This document shows, piece by piece, positions 1-5,409 of a stretch of DNA of 5,409 nucleotides; position 1 is the first letter of the stretch, and every line of letters starts with the position of its first letter. This DNA comes from Methanobacteriota archaeon (GTDB lineage Archaea; Thermoplasmatota; Poseidoniia; Poseidoniales; Poseidoniaceae). The DNA lies in NCBI GenBank assembly GCA_002723635.1, contig PBMM01000017.1:18720-24128 (forward strand), given 5' to 3'. Under the pieces are notes generated by a model, which worked only from the letters and a program-made list of their open reading frames with translations, had not been told where the DNA came from and did not search any database. Position numbers and translations under genes: made by a program.

Positions 1-116
1 TCAGGTTCGAAGACATCGATGTGGTGCTGTACGGCCTCAACGCTTGAGGTGGCCACGTGCGCCGTGCCAAGCAACCTGAGATGCTCGGAAACGTCGATGA
101 ATGGTGCCTCACTCAT
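1..116 (-). CDS. TraB/PrgY-family protein, N-terminal 38 codons only (cut by window edge)
   Basis: Reading leftwards from an ATG at 114-116, the frame stays open to the window edge and begins MSEAPFIDVSEHLRLLGTAH. The LLGTAHVATSSVEAV stretch matches the opening of the TraB/PrgY family, where a first beta strand ends in a GTxH motif followed by a helix containing SVE-x-V. The G17-T18-A19-H20 tetrad is the first of the conserved GX2H motifs that TraB/PrgY shares with Tiki and GumN proteins, a group proposed to be metal-dependent proteases. PrgY itself limits peptide pheromone activity in Enterococcus; the role of archaeal members is unknown to me. The ATG overlaps the end of the upstream DHH gene by 8 bases (ATGAGTGA), which suggests translational coupling, and a GGTG lies 6 bases before the start. 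The later GX2H motif, the glutamate and any C-terminal membrane helices lie outside the window, so the assignment rests on the N-terminus alone. Confidence 0.8.
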   Translation of the reverse strand, partial: MSEAPFIDVSEHLRLLGTAHVATSSVEAVQHHIDVFEP

Positions 117-1503
117 CGCCCTCACCGCCCAGAAGATCACGAAGCACCAGCGTCATCGCAGAGATGACCTCCTCAGGCTCCGGTGCATCGTGTTCGACCA
201 AACCACTGAAGCGGACCTGTCCTCCGGCCAGCGAACGATGCCCGCCAGCTTGACCTTCCGGGAAGCGTCCAGCCAAGGTACGGCCAAGGTGAAGATCCGA
301 ATTCCGCGTCCGCGCGGAGAGGATGACACGACCCTGACGTGGCCCGTAGACCACGACCGTATCCACGCCTTCGGTGGCCAGCAAGAAATCCGCCACCTGC
401 GCCAACGCATCGCGGTTGGGGAGATGGAGCAGGGGGGCAAGCAGCACGCCGCCTTCAAGCTCCATCGAGGAAAGAGCTTCCGCAAACGCGGCCAACGCAT
501 CACGTGAGCGTGGGGGAGCCTCGATCTGTCGCAAGAGGTCGTGGTCCACCCACGCGTTGAGCCACGACAATGCGCGAAGGTCAGACGGACTGACGCCCCT
601 TGTGAAGCCAAGGGTGTCCGTCCGAATGCCGAAGGCCAAGGCCGTGGCCAACACGGCGTCCATCTCCGCATCCAAGGCGGTCATGAGGCTGGCCACGAGG
701 GAGGACGTCGCCGAGAATTCAGGGTGAACGATGGCGACGTCGGCAGCCGGCAGGTCACCCACGGCGTGGTGGTCGAGAATGACGTTTGGAACGTGATCGA
801 CGGGCAGGACGTTGTTGGCCCCAGGCTGATGGAAATCCACGGCCACCACGGCGTCTGCTGCAGCGAGCACGTCCGCGATTTCCCATCCCATGATCAGGCG
901 CGTGACCTCAATGCCAAGCAACTGGACCATGGCCCGGTTTTGGTGATGCTCGATCAAGCCGCCATGGTAGATGCGGCCGACCAAGCCTCGACGTTCGACC
1001 AAACGTTGGACAGCCAAGGCTGAAGCTAAGGCGTCAGGATCAGGATTGTCGTGGCAGAAAATGGCAACGTTGGAACCTTCCCCCAGGCCCGCAAAATGGG
1101 CGTCGAGGACCGAAGCACCCGTGTGGCGCTCTTGGGCACGGACGCGGTCTTTTGCGGCGGAAAGCAGGAGGTCCTGAGGGCGCAGCGGATCGGCCACATC
1201 TGCCTCGCCCTCTGGTTCTGGCCCAACGATTGGGACCGAGGGCCAGCGGGCGTTCAGCGCAGCCACAAGATGGGCATCGGCGATTGGAGTAGGGTCCAAC
1301 ACGACAATCAGGCTTGGATGCCGGGCCGGCGTTGGCACCTCGTCCACGGGCATCGGCTGAGGAAGAGCAACGACGTCACAACCGTCCAGAAGGTCGTTCG
1401 CTTCAAGGCTGGACGCAAGGGTCACCACGCAGGTCGGACGAGAACGCATGCACCAAGATGCAAGCCGAGCAAGTGGGTCACCAGCCCCGATGAGGAGGTA
1501 CAT
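109..1503 (-). CDS. DHH/DHHA1 phosphoesterase with degenerate N-terminal RCK/TrkA-N-like domain
   Basis: This 464-residue protein is complete. Residues about 1-115 look like a Rossmann-type TrkA-N/RCK domain (MYLLIGAGD start, alternating strands VVTLA, DVVAL, LIVVLD). From about 145 follows a DHH phosphoesterase domain: motif HDNPDPDAL at 151-159, an aspartate at 223 (AVDFHQPG), the DHH triad at 244-246 and D296 in RTDT, all expected to bind two metal ions. The C-terminal DHHA1 substrate domain carries the R-N pair at 400-401 and a GGH at 420-422 in EGQAGGHRSLAGG. Family members cleave c-di-AMP, pApA or short RNA; which substrate is used here cannot be told. The RCK-like plus DHH layout is familiar in euryarchaea. 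The nucleotide loop is degenerate (GAGDPL, third glycine missing) and no acidic residue ends the second strand, so NAD binding is doubtful. No membrane helices are visible, unlike bacterial GdpP. The ATG start is supported by GAGGTG 5 bases upstream. The gene follows lemA by 22 bases and overlaps the TraB gene. Confidence 0.9.
   Translation of the reverse strand: MYLLIGAGDPLARLASWCMRSRPTCVVTLASSLEANDLLDGCDVVALPQPMPVDEVPTPARHPSLIVVLDPTPIADAHLVAALNARWPSVPIVGPEPEGEADVADPLRPQDLLLSAAKDRVRAQERHTGASVLDAHFAGLGEGSNVAIFCHDNPDPDALASALAVQRLVERRGLVGRIYHGGLIEHHQNRAMVQLLGIEVTRLIMGWEIADVLAAADAVVAVDFHQPGANNVLPVDHVPNVILDHHAVGDLPAADVAIVHPEFSATSSLVASLMTALDAEMDAVLATALAFGIRTDTLGFTRGVSPSDLRALSWLNAWVDHDLLRQIEAPPRSRDALAAFAEALSSMELEGGVLLAPLLHLPNRDALAQVADFLLATEGVDTVVVYGPRQGRVILSARTRNSDLHLGRTLAGRFPEGQAGGHRSLAGGQVRFSGLVEHDAPEPEEVISAMTLVLRDLLGGEGDE
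123..126 (-). promoter_or_regulatory. Ribosome-binding site of the TraB-family gene
   Basis: GGTG, extended to GGTGA by the next base, lies 6 bases before the ATG at 114-116 on the minus strand, within the last codons of the DHH gene. It is short, but it agrees in sequence and spacing with the sites before the DHH, permease and thioesterase genes. Confidence 0.55.
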
Positions 1504-1508
1504 CGCAG

Positions 1509-1514
1509 CACCTC
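1509..1514 (-). promoter_or_regulatory. Ribosome-binding site of the DHH gene
   Basis: On the minus strand GAGGTG sits 5 bases before the ATG at 1501-1503. It is a six-base match to the Shine-Dalgarno sequence GGAGGTGAT, the complement of the usual archaeal and bacterial 16S 3' end. It fixes the DHH start and lies in the 22-base gap after lemA. Confidence 0.8.
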
Positions 1515-1525
1515 AAAGGTGGACT

Positions 1526-2086
1526 TCAGAATGAAACGTGGACGTTCTCACGCTCAATGCCGACGACCTCGAAGAGCACACGCTCTTCGCATGACTTCAC
1601 GGCGGCGACAATGTTCGTCGGGATGGTCTCGATGGCCGTGTTGAAGGTCGTGGAGCTCGCGTTGTAGAATTCACGGCGATCGGCGATCTGATTCTCAAGC
1701 GCAGTAATCTGGTTTTGCAGGTTCAAGAAGTTGGAATCCGCCTTGAGATCAGGGTATTGCTCAGCGACCACGTTGATGCGGGGCATCATGCCGGCGAGCA
1801 TCCCTTCTGCAGCGGCCACGCCAGCGACGTCACCTTGCGCCAAAGCACCTGCAGCGGCTTGGCGGGCGAGAGCGAACTGCTCGAAGATCTCACGCTCGTG
1901 CGTGGCGTAACCCTTCACGGTGTTCACAAGGTTGGGAATCATGTCGTAGCGTTGCTTCAGCAACACGTCGATGTTGGCCCAAGACTGTTCGACGTTCTTC
2001 TCGAGACGAACCAGTCGGTTCCACGTCGAAATAAACCAGATCAGCAAAACGGCGGCAAGAATACCACCAATGATGAGTTCCATCAT
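1526..2086 (-). CDS. lemA: LemA-family membrane protein
   Basis: A complete protein of 186 residues, the usual LemA length. It opens with one hydrophobic helix (about residues 3-21, LIIGGILAAVLLIWFIS) that should anchor it in the membrane, followed by a helical domain. Family hallmarks are all present: SWANIDVLLKQRYDMIPNLV at about 35-54, VKGYATHE at 57-64, YPDLKADSNF at 111-120, LQNQ then EN-I at 123-134, REFYN at 138-142, and IETIPTNIVA near 152-161, with the typical VHVSF-like end. LemA proteins are widespread in bacteria and archaea but have no settled biochemical role. They often sit beside TPM-domain or M48 peptidase genes; neither is seen here. The start is ATGATG, so either of two adjacent methionines (2086 or 2083) could be used. 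No ribosome-binding site precedes it, but a TATA-like element about 27 bases upstream suggests its own leaderless transcript, which would then continue into the DHH and TraB genes. Confidence 0.95.
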   Translation of the reverse strand: MMELIIGGILAAVLLIWFISTWNRLVRLEKNVEQSWANIDVLLKQRYDMIPNLVNTVKGYATHEREIFEQFALARQAAAGALAQGDVAGVAAAEGMLAGMMPRINVVAEQYPDLKADSNFLNLQNQITALENQIADRREFYNASSTTFNTAIETIPTNIVAAVKSCEERVLFEVVGIERENVHVSF

Positions 2087-2092
2087 GACTTT

Positions 2093-2104
2093 GGGTCGCG
2101 ACCC
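2093..2104. promoter_or_regulatory. Perfect 12-base palindrome upstream of lemA, possible operator
   Basis: The sequence gggtcgcgaccc is identical to its own reverse complement over 12 bases. It lies in the 45-base gap between the permease and lemA, starting 7 bases before the lemA ATG and ending 5 bases short of the TATA-like box. A dimeric regulator bound here could block transcription initiation. As a G+C-rich sequence it may also be chance, and without a spacer it would make a poor RNA hairpin. Confidence 0.4.
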
Positions 2105-2108
2105 TGCC

Positions 2109-2116
2109 TTATCAAA
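2109..2116 (-). promoter_or_regulatory. lemA: Candidate archaeal TATA box for lemA
   Basis: TTTGATAA on the minus strand is an A+T-rich island within GC-rich surroundings, centred 26-27 bases before the lemA ATG. That is the spacing expected between a TATA box and the start of a leaderless archaeal transcript. It fits the absence of any Shine-Dalgarno sequence before lemA and the fact that this is the widest intergenic gap in the window. The match is short, and the archaeal origin of the DNA is itself inferred. Confidence 0.4.
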
Positions 2117-2131
2117 CGATTGACGGAGAAG

Positions 2132-2911
2132 TTACATCCGCCTTAGCAGGTCGAAAGCATAACGCGCAGAGATGATGCAGAGCAGCCCGAAAAACACCCT
2201 GAGAATGACCGTGTCGGGCACACGCAAGCCAGCACGCGCACCGAGCACCGCACCGAGCAACGCGCTGGCGGGCAACAGTCCCAGAACCCACACCTCCGGC
2301 CAGGAGCCATCGTGCAAGCTGGCATGGACCACGATGGCCACCGGCACCACGAGCATCATCAAACCAAGGCTGGTGCCGATGGCACGACGCGAGGCAAGGC
2401 CGCCGAATTGGTTGAGGATTGGAATGTAGATGGCCCCTGCTCCAATGGCCAACACCGCGCTGGCGCCACCACCAAAACCTGCCCCAGCGCGCAAGGCCAC
2501 AGGCCGGACTTCGCCGCCGTCCTTCTCGTTCACGCCATTAAGCAGGCGTCGTGCAACCTTCACACAAGCCCAAACCAAGAGACCGAGGGCGAGCGCCTTG
2601 AACACAGGATCGAGGGCGTCTCCAAGCAAATGAACGACAACCGCACCCCCTGCGGCACCGAGCATGGCTACAGGCGCCAAGCGTCGAACGGAGGGGAGGT
2701 CGATGAGTCCCTCACGGTGGTGGACGGCACCGGATCCTAAGGACACGCTCAACGTCAACAGCAAGGACGTCACCAAGGTCGCCGTGTCTAAAGGCCAACC
2801 CGCGAGGTAGTGCAAAATCGGCACGAATAACAGGCCTCCACCCAAACCGAGTGGAGCGAACATGAACGCCGTCAGCAGAACGGCAAGGAGCACCACAAGC
2901 AGGGCGTCCAC
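2132..2911 (-). CDS. TauE/SafE (TSUP) family membrane permease
   Basis: A 259-residue integral membrane protein that appears to have about eight hydrophobic segments. It shows the two-fold repeat of the TauE/SafE (TSUP) family: the first half has PLGLGGGLLFVPIL at 20-33 with TATLVTSL after it, and the second half has GFGGGASAVLAIGAGAIYIP at 145-164 followed by ASRRAIGTSL at 173-182. Relatives export or import sulfite, sulfoacetate, taurine-derived or other small organic anions; the substrate here is unknown and no sulfur gene is nearby to suggest one. I place the start at the GTG at 2909-2911, because AGGTG lies 5 bases before it and the hydrophobic segment begins at once. A longer frame opens at 2968, but its 19 extra residues are rich in His and Arg and overlap the end of the thiolase, so they are probably not translated. 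The gap to the thiolase stop is 8 bases, indicating one transcript. Confidence 0.9.
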   Translation of the reverse strand: MDALLVVLLAVLLTAFMFAPLGLGGGLLFVPILHYLAGWPLDTATLVTSLLLTLSVSLGSGAVHHREGLIDLPSVRRLAPVAMLGAAGGAVVVHLLGDALDPVFKALALGLLVWACVKVARRLLNGVNEKDGGEVRPVALRAGAGFGGGASAVLAIGAGAIYIPILNQFGGLASRRAIGTSLGLMMLVVPVAIVVHASLHDGSWPEVWVLGLLPASALLGAVLGARAGLRVPDTVILRVFFGLLCIISARYAFDLLRRM

Positions 2912-2916
2912 AAGCC

Positions 2917-2921
2917 CACCT
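2917..2921 (-). promoter_or_regulatory. Ribosome-binding site that sets the permease GTG start
   Basis: AGGTG on the minus strand overlaps the last two bases of the thiolase TAG stop (2920-2922) and stands 5 bases before the GTG at 2909-2911. It decides for the shorter permease start over the upstream GTG at 2966-2968, and suggests that ribosomes finishing the thiolase re-initiate on the permease. Confidence 0.7.
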
Positions 2922-4140
2922 ACATGGCCTCGATGACCATGGCGATGCCTTGGCCACCGCCGATGCACGCCGTGGCGACACCGTAGCGGCCACCGCTGCG
3001 CCGAAGTTCATGCGCCAAGGTCAGAACCAAGCGGGTTCCTGTTGCAGCAAGGGGGTGTCCAAGTCCAACGGCACCGCCGTTGACGTTCACCTTCTCGACG
3101 TCGAGACCAAGGTCCTTGATGCAGGCCACGGCTTGACCTGAGAAGGCCTCGTTGATCTCCCATCGGTCGATGTCCTCAATGGTCAGACCGGCCTTTTCCA
3201 GCGCCTTGCGGCTAGATGGAACCGGCCCGTAGGCCATGATGGCGGGTTCAAGACCGACGATGCCCCAACTCACGATCCGTGCAAGAGGAGCGTCACCGTC
3301 CGACTTGGCCCGAGAAGCCGATTTGATGACGACCGCTGCGGCCCCATCGACCACACCAGACGCGTTGCCGGCGGTCACCAGGGACTCTGGACCAAAGGCT
3401 GGACGAAGCCCAGCCAGCGATTCGACGGTGGTGCCTCGCACCACGTGGTCTTCATCAGCGTGGGTGACGACCACGTCGCCACGACGCGAAGAAATGGTCA
3501 CGGGAACAATTTCCTGTTCGAAGACGCCGCTGTCGATGGACGCTTCCGTTCGACCGTGAGAGAGGGCTGCAAAGGCGTCAACCTCGTCGCGGGTCACGCC
3601 CTTTCGCTTGCACAGCTCATCGGAAGTTTGGGCCATAAACAAGCCACAGGTCATGTCCTGCAGGTTGGTCATCATGTAATCCTCCACGGGTGGAGAGCGC
3701 CCCAGGCTCCAGCCGTCGCGGGCGCCACGGAGAACGTGCGGGGCTTGAGAGAGGTTTTCCATGCCGCCGGAAACGACCACTTCTGCTTCGTCCAGCATGA
3801 TCATCTGCGCACCGGTCACGATCGATTGAACACCGGAACCGCAGATACGAGAGAGAGTCAACATAGGAACCTCTTGAGGCAGACCGGCTTTGAGACCGGC
3901 ATGACGGGCTCCATAGATGGATTGAGCACACGTCTGCAGCGCGTATCCCATGACGACGTGGTCCACGTCCTCCGGCGAAGTCCGGCTCTTTTCGAGGGCC
4001 CCACGGATTGCGGTCGCCCCGAGATCTTGCGCACTGACGGCCTTGAGACGCCCCCCAGGCGCCCCATCGCCACGCTTTCCACCGACCCATTCGCAGAACG
4101 GGGTACGGGCTCCACTGACAATGACAACATCTTCGACCAT
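2920..4140 (-). CDS. Thiolase (acetyl-CoA C-acyltransferase / acetoacetyl-CoA thiolase)
   Basis: A complete 406-residue thiolase, normal family length. It condenses two acyl-CoA molecules or, in reverse, cleaves 3-ketoacyl-CoA to acetyl-CoA and a shortened acyl-CoA, probably in the cytoplasm. All catalytic residues are seen: nucleophile C100 in SRICGSGVQS, the NEAF motif at 330-333, H362 in GGAVGLGHPLAATGTR, and C392 in CIGGGQG. The glycine-rich TAGNASGVVDGAAA (257-270) is also typical. The start MVEDVVIVSGARTP is the standard thiolase opening, so the ATG at 4138-4140 is preferred over a TTG at 4167 that overlaps the thioesterase stop. A glycine-rich insert (about residues 20-30, GGKRGDGAPGG) lengthens the loop after RTPF; some other thiolases share this. 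No clear ribosome-binding site precedes the ATG, and a small inverted repeat sits there. With a thioesterase next door, fatty-acid or polyester acyl-CoA turnover is likely, but biosynthetic acetoacetyl-CoA formation (mevalonate route) cannot be excluded. Confidence 0.95.
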   Translation of the reverse strand: MVEDVVIVSGARTPFCEWVGGKRGDGAPGGRLKAVSAQDLGATAIRGALEKSRTSPEDVDHVVMGYALQTCAQSIYGARHAGLKAGLPQEVPMLTLSRICGSGVQSIVTGAQMIMLDEAEVVVSGGMENLSQAPHVLRGARDGWSLGRSPPVEDYMMTNLQDMTCGLFMAQTSDELCKRKGVTRDEVDAFAALSHGRTEASIDSGVFEQEIVPVTISSRRGDVVVTHADEDHVVRGTTVESLAGLRPAFGPESLVTAGNASGVVDGAAAVVIKSASRAKSDGDAPLARIVSWGIVGLEPAIMAYGPVPSSRKALEKAGLTIEDIDRWEINEAFSGQAVACIKDLGLDVEKVNVNGGAVGLGHPLAATGTRLVLTLAHELRRSGGRYGVATACIGGGQGIAMVIEAM

Positions 4141-4147
4141 GATGCCC

Positions 4148-4162
4148 CGGTCTCGCAGACCG
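4148..4162 (-). other. Small inverted repeat just before the thiolase start
   Basis: On the minus strand CGGTCT, a 3-base loop GCG and AGACCG form a perfect 6-base-pair stem in the 23-base gap between the thioesterase stop and the thiolase ATG, ending 7 bases before the ATG. In mRNA it would occupy the place where a ribosome-binding site is expected. No run of T follows, so it does not look like an intrinsic terminator. If translation began at the TTG at 4167 it would be coding instead. Confidence 0.35.
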
Positions 4163-4163
4163 C

Positions 4164-5048
4164 TCAAGAACCCTCGCCCGAGCGGTACACGAACTCAATC
4201 TGAGGAGGTTCCTGTTCCGACCCAGATGTGAACCAGACGTGATGAGAAAGCGCGTCGCCTTCCAAGGCATGCCTCCAGACCGGCCCTCCGTCTGGAAGTG
4301 GGCCAGCCCTAAGGCTGCGTGCGCCTTCTTCGACCCGAACGACCTGAACAAAACCGTCAACGGATTGCAGCTCAACCAAAAGTTGCCCCGTGGCTTCTCG
4401 ACGGTATGTGCAACGGTCCTCGTGCGCCAAATCACCGTTTGGAGCGAAGACGCGTTCATGCAGCGAGATGGCGTGCACATCATCGATGAGCACGGTGGCG
4501 TCCACGTCGCCTCGAACCACCTCAATGTGCATTGTTCCCGTCATGCCCGTTTGACCCGTATGGTGCCACGCACCTGTCCCAGCGAGATCTGCACCCGCCG
4601 CTGCCGCCAACCATCGCAGCACATCCTCGGCCTTCCTCAAGGGCATTGACGGTGGCCGTTCATCCCAAATGGCCCACGTGCCAACGGCCGAGGCCACCAC
4701 GCGTTCACCGACGCAGACCTCACCCGAAAGATGGGCGACGTGCCGACCGCGTCGAACCACGCGCCCTGTCGCCACGAGGCGTTCCCCAAGCCGCGCTGCG
4801 TCGAGAAAACTGGTCGTCAATTGAGTGGTGGCGCACCACGACGTCGTAGGGAGGGTCGAGACCAACGCACCACCTAAGGCCGCATCCAGCAGCACCGTCA
4901 TCAGACCACCATGAGTGGCTCCGCCCTTGTTGAGGTGGTCTGCGGTCACGGTGACCTCCAAGCACGCATGACCCGGAGACCACGCCGTGCGTTCGATTCC
5001 CAGCGCAAGCGCCATGCCGGTCGGTTCCGGAGGCGACGACAGGGTCAT
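4164..5048 (-). CDS. PaaI-like hotdog thioesterase fused to an unassigned C-terminal domain
   Basis: A complete 294-residue protein, about twice the length of a PaaI-type thioesterase. Residues about 10-130 form a hotdog fold: [18 protein letters not shown] (38-55) is the active-site helix, with the HGG at 46-48 and D55 in the position of the usual catalytic acid, followed by [18 protein letters not shown] (74-91), which matches the T-x-L-x-x-x-F-L stretch of the family, and a last strand AVGTWAIWD (121-129). It should hydrolyse an acyl-CoA, but the acyl chain is unknown. Residues about 137-294 are not a second obvious hotdog. A short helix ([14 protein letters not shown]) leads into a strand-rich region with repeated aromatic and charged positions ([33 protein letters not shown]). 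It could be a beta-barrel of lipocalin-like type or a strongly diverged hotdog copy; this is only an impression. The ATG overlaps the YjbQ stop by 4 bases and has GGAGTGGTG 5 bases upstream. The thiolase follows 23 bases later. Confidence 0.85.
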   Translation of the reverse strand: MTLSSPPEPTGMALALGIERTAWSPGHACLEVTVTADHLNKGGATHGGLMTVLLDAALGGALVSTLPTTSWCATTQLTTSFLDAARLGERLVATGRVVRRGRHVAHLSGEVCVGERVVASAVGTWAIWDERPPSMPLRKAEDVLRWLAAAAGADLAGTGAWHHTGQTGMTGTMHIEVVRGDVDATVLIDDVHAISLHERVFAPNGDLAHEDRCTYRREATGQLLVELQSVDGFVQVVRVEEGARSLRAGPLPDGGPVWRHALEGDALSHHVWFTSGSEQEPPQIEFVYRSGEGS

Positions 5049-5409
5049 GCCGGCACCACTCCAACCACTTTTATCAGGATGCGCTTGGGGCGTCGGCCGT
5101 CAAATTCAGCGTAGTGAATCTGTTCCCACGTCCCGAGGTGAAGGCGACCGTCCCGCACAGGCATCGTCACCTGCTGGCCGAGCAATTGCCGCTTCAGATG
5201 CGCGTCACCGTTGTCCTCACCGGTCCGGTGGTGCAGGTATTCTGGCCCATCACGGCCGTCAAGTCCACCGAAAGGCGCCACGCGTTCAAGCCAATCCATC
5301 AAATCTTGATGGAGCCCATATTCGAGGTCATTGACGTAAATCGAGGCCGTGATGTGCATCGGGTTGACCAGCACGAGGCCGTCCACAATGCCGCTTTCTC
5401 GCACAACGC
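5045..5409 (-). CDS. YjbQ-family (UPF0047) protein, N-terminus cut by window edge
   Basis: The frame is open from the right edge and ends in TGA at 5045-5047, giving 120 visible residues. E. coli YjbQ has 138, so roughly 20 N-terminal residues are missing. The frame starts in [14 protein letters not shown], which is internal to the family, so the in-frame GTG codon at 5402-5404 (Val2 of the visible part) is not a true start. Conserved blocks are [11 protein letters not shown] (17-27), [20 protein letters not shown] (57-76), [19 protein letters not shown] (86-104) and RRPKR. The NPMHITAS and GLHQD forms are those of the subgroup common in archaea, plants and some deltaproteobacteria. E. coli YjbQ was linked to a secondary thiamine-phosphate synthase activity, but the physiological role is unsettled. 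It overlaps the thioesterase start by 4 bases (ATGA), so the two are probably translated together, although no metabolic link between them is evident. Confidence 0.9.
   Translation of the reverse strand, partial: VVRESGIVDGLVLVNPMHITASIYVNDLEYGLHQDLMDWLERVAPFGGLDGRDGPEYLHHRTGEDNGDAHLKRQLLGQQVTMPVRDGRLHLGTWEQIHYAEFDGRRPKRILIKVVGVVPA
5054..5062 (-). promoter_or_regulatory. Ribosome-binding site of the thioesterase gene
   Basis: GGAGTGGTG on the minus strand, inside the end of the YjbQ gene, stands 5 bases before the ATG at 5046-5048. It offers two overlapping partial matches (GGAG and GGTG) to the Shine-Dalgarno sequence, and supports this start over internal methionines such as residue 12. 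Confidence 0.6.

Noticed and set aside
19..507. 162-residue plus-strand open frame at the left edge
   Set aside because: It is antisense to the TraB start and to the DHHA1 domain, both with clear family motifs on the minus strand.
1051..1644. 197-residue plus-strand open frame antisense to the DHH and lemA genes
   Set aside because: It crosses a real gene boundary on the other strand, is rich in Arg and Trp, and has no recognisable motif or ribosome-binding support.
2912..2968. Longer permease start (GTG at 2966-2968) adding 19 residues
   Set aside because: The added stretch is rich in His and Arg, overlaps the end of the thiolase, and is bettered by the GTG at 2909-2911 with its ribosome-binding site.
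2712..3011. 99-residue minus-strand frame over the thiolase-permease junction
   Set aside because: It is a third-frame shadow across two real genes with no family resemblance.
3445..4203. 252-residue plus-strand open frame antisense to the thiolase
   Set aside because: It runs opposite a thiolase with complete catalytic motifs. The composition looks like a reverse-complement shadow and no domain is recognisable.
3617..4525. 302-residue minus-strand open frame across the thioesterase-thiolase junction
   Set aside because: It lies out of frame over two well-recognised genes, is rich in Arg, Ser and Trp, and shows no family motif; it is a shadow frame of GC-rich DNA.
1..5409. CRISPR array, insertion sequence, tRNA, defence or other novel multi-gene system
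   Set aside because: I saw no regularly spaced repeats, terminal inverted repeats, transposase motifs or cloverleaf sequence; gaps between genes total only about 100 bases, and most genes belong to known families.

Overview
The window is a GC-rich (by eye), densely packed block in which every gene I can support lies on the minus strand. It reads from right to left as seven genes: a YjbQ-family protein (5' end cut by the right edge), a hotdog thioesterase with an unexplained C-terminal half, a thiolase (acetyl-CoA C-acyltransferase), a TauE/SafE-type (TSUP) membrane permease, a LemA-family membrane protein, a DHH/DHHA1 phosphoesterase with a degenerate RCK/TrkA-N-like front domain, and the first 38 codons of a TraB/PrgY-family protein that runs off the left edge. 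The long plus-strand open frames are shadows of these genes.

The organism is probably a euryarchaeon, possibly of the marine Group II (Poseidoniales) type. The reasons are the RCK-like plus DHH architecture, the archaeal style of TraB and YjbQ sequences, GGTG-type ribosome-binding sites, and a TATA-like element placed as in archaeal leaderless genes. No rRNA or ribosomal protein is present to fix the lineage, so this is an inference of moderate to low strength.

Layout: YjbQ and the thioesterase overlap by 4 bases (ATGA). The thioesterase and thiolase are 23 bases apart. The thiolase and permease are 8 bases apart, with the permease ribosome-binding site laid over the thiolase stop codon. The permease and LemA are separated by the widest gap, 45 bases, which holds a TATA-like box and a perfect 12-base palindrome. 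LemA and DHH are 22 bases apart, and DHH overlaps TraB by 8 bases (ATGAGTGA). The likely reading is one right-hand unit (yjbQ, thioesterase, thiolase, permease) and a left-hand unit (lemA, DHH, traB) with its own promoter.

Functionally, the thioesterase and thiolase fit acyl-CoA turnover (fatty-acid degradation or acetoacetyl-CoA metabolism). The left-hand unit has a membrane or signalling flavour: LemA, a possible cyclic-dinucleotide or nanoRNA phosphodiesterase, and a TraB/Tiki-type putative metalloprotease. I see no mobile element, CRISPR array, RNA gene or defence system. The points most worth following are the unassigned C-terminal half of the thioesterase, the palindrome between the TATA-like box and the lemA start, and the TraB start at the left edge.
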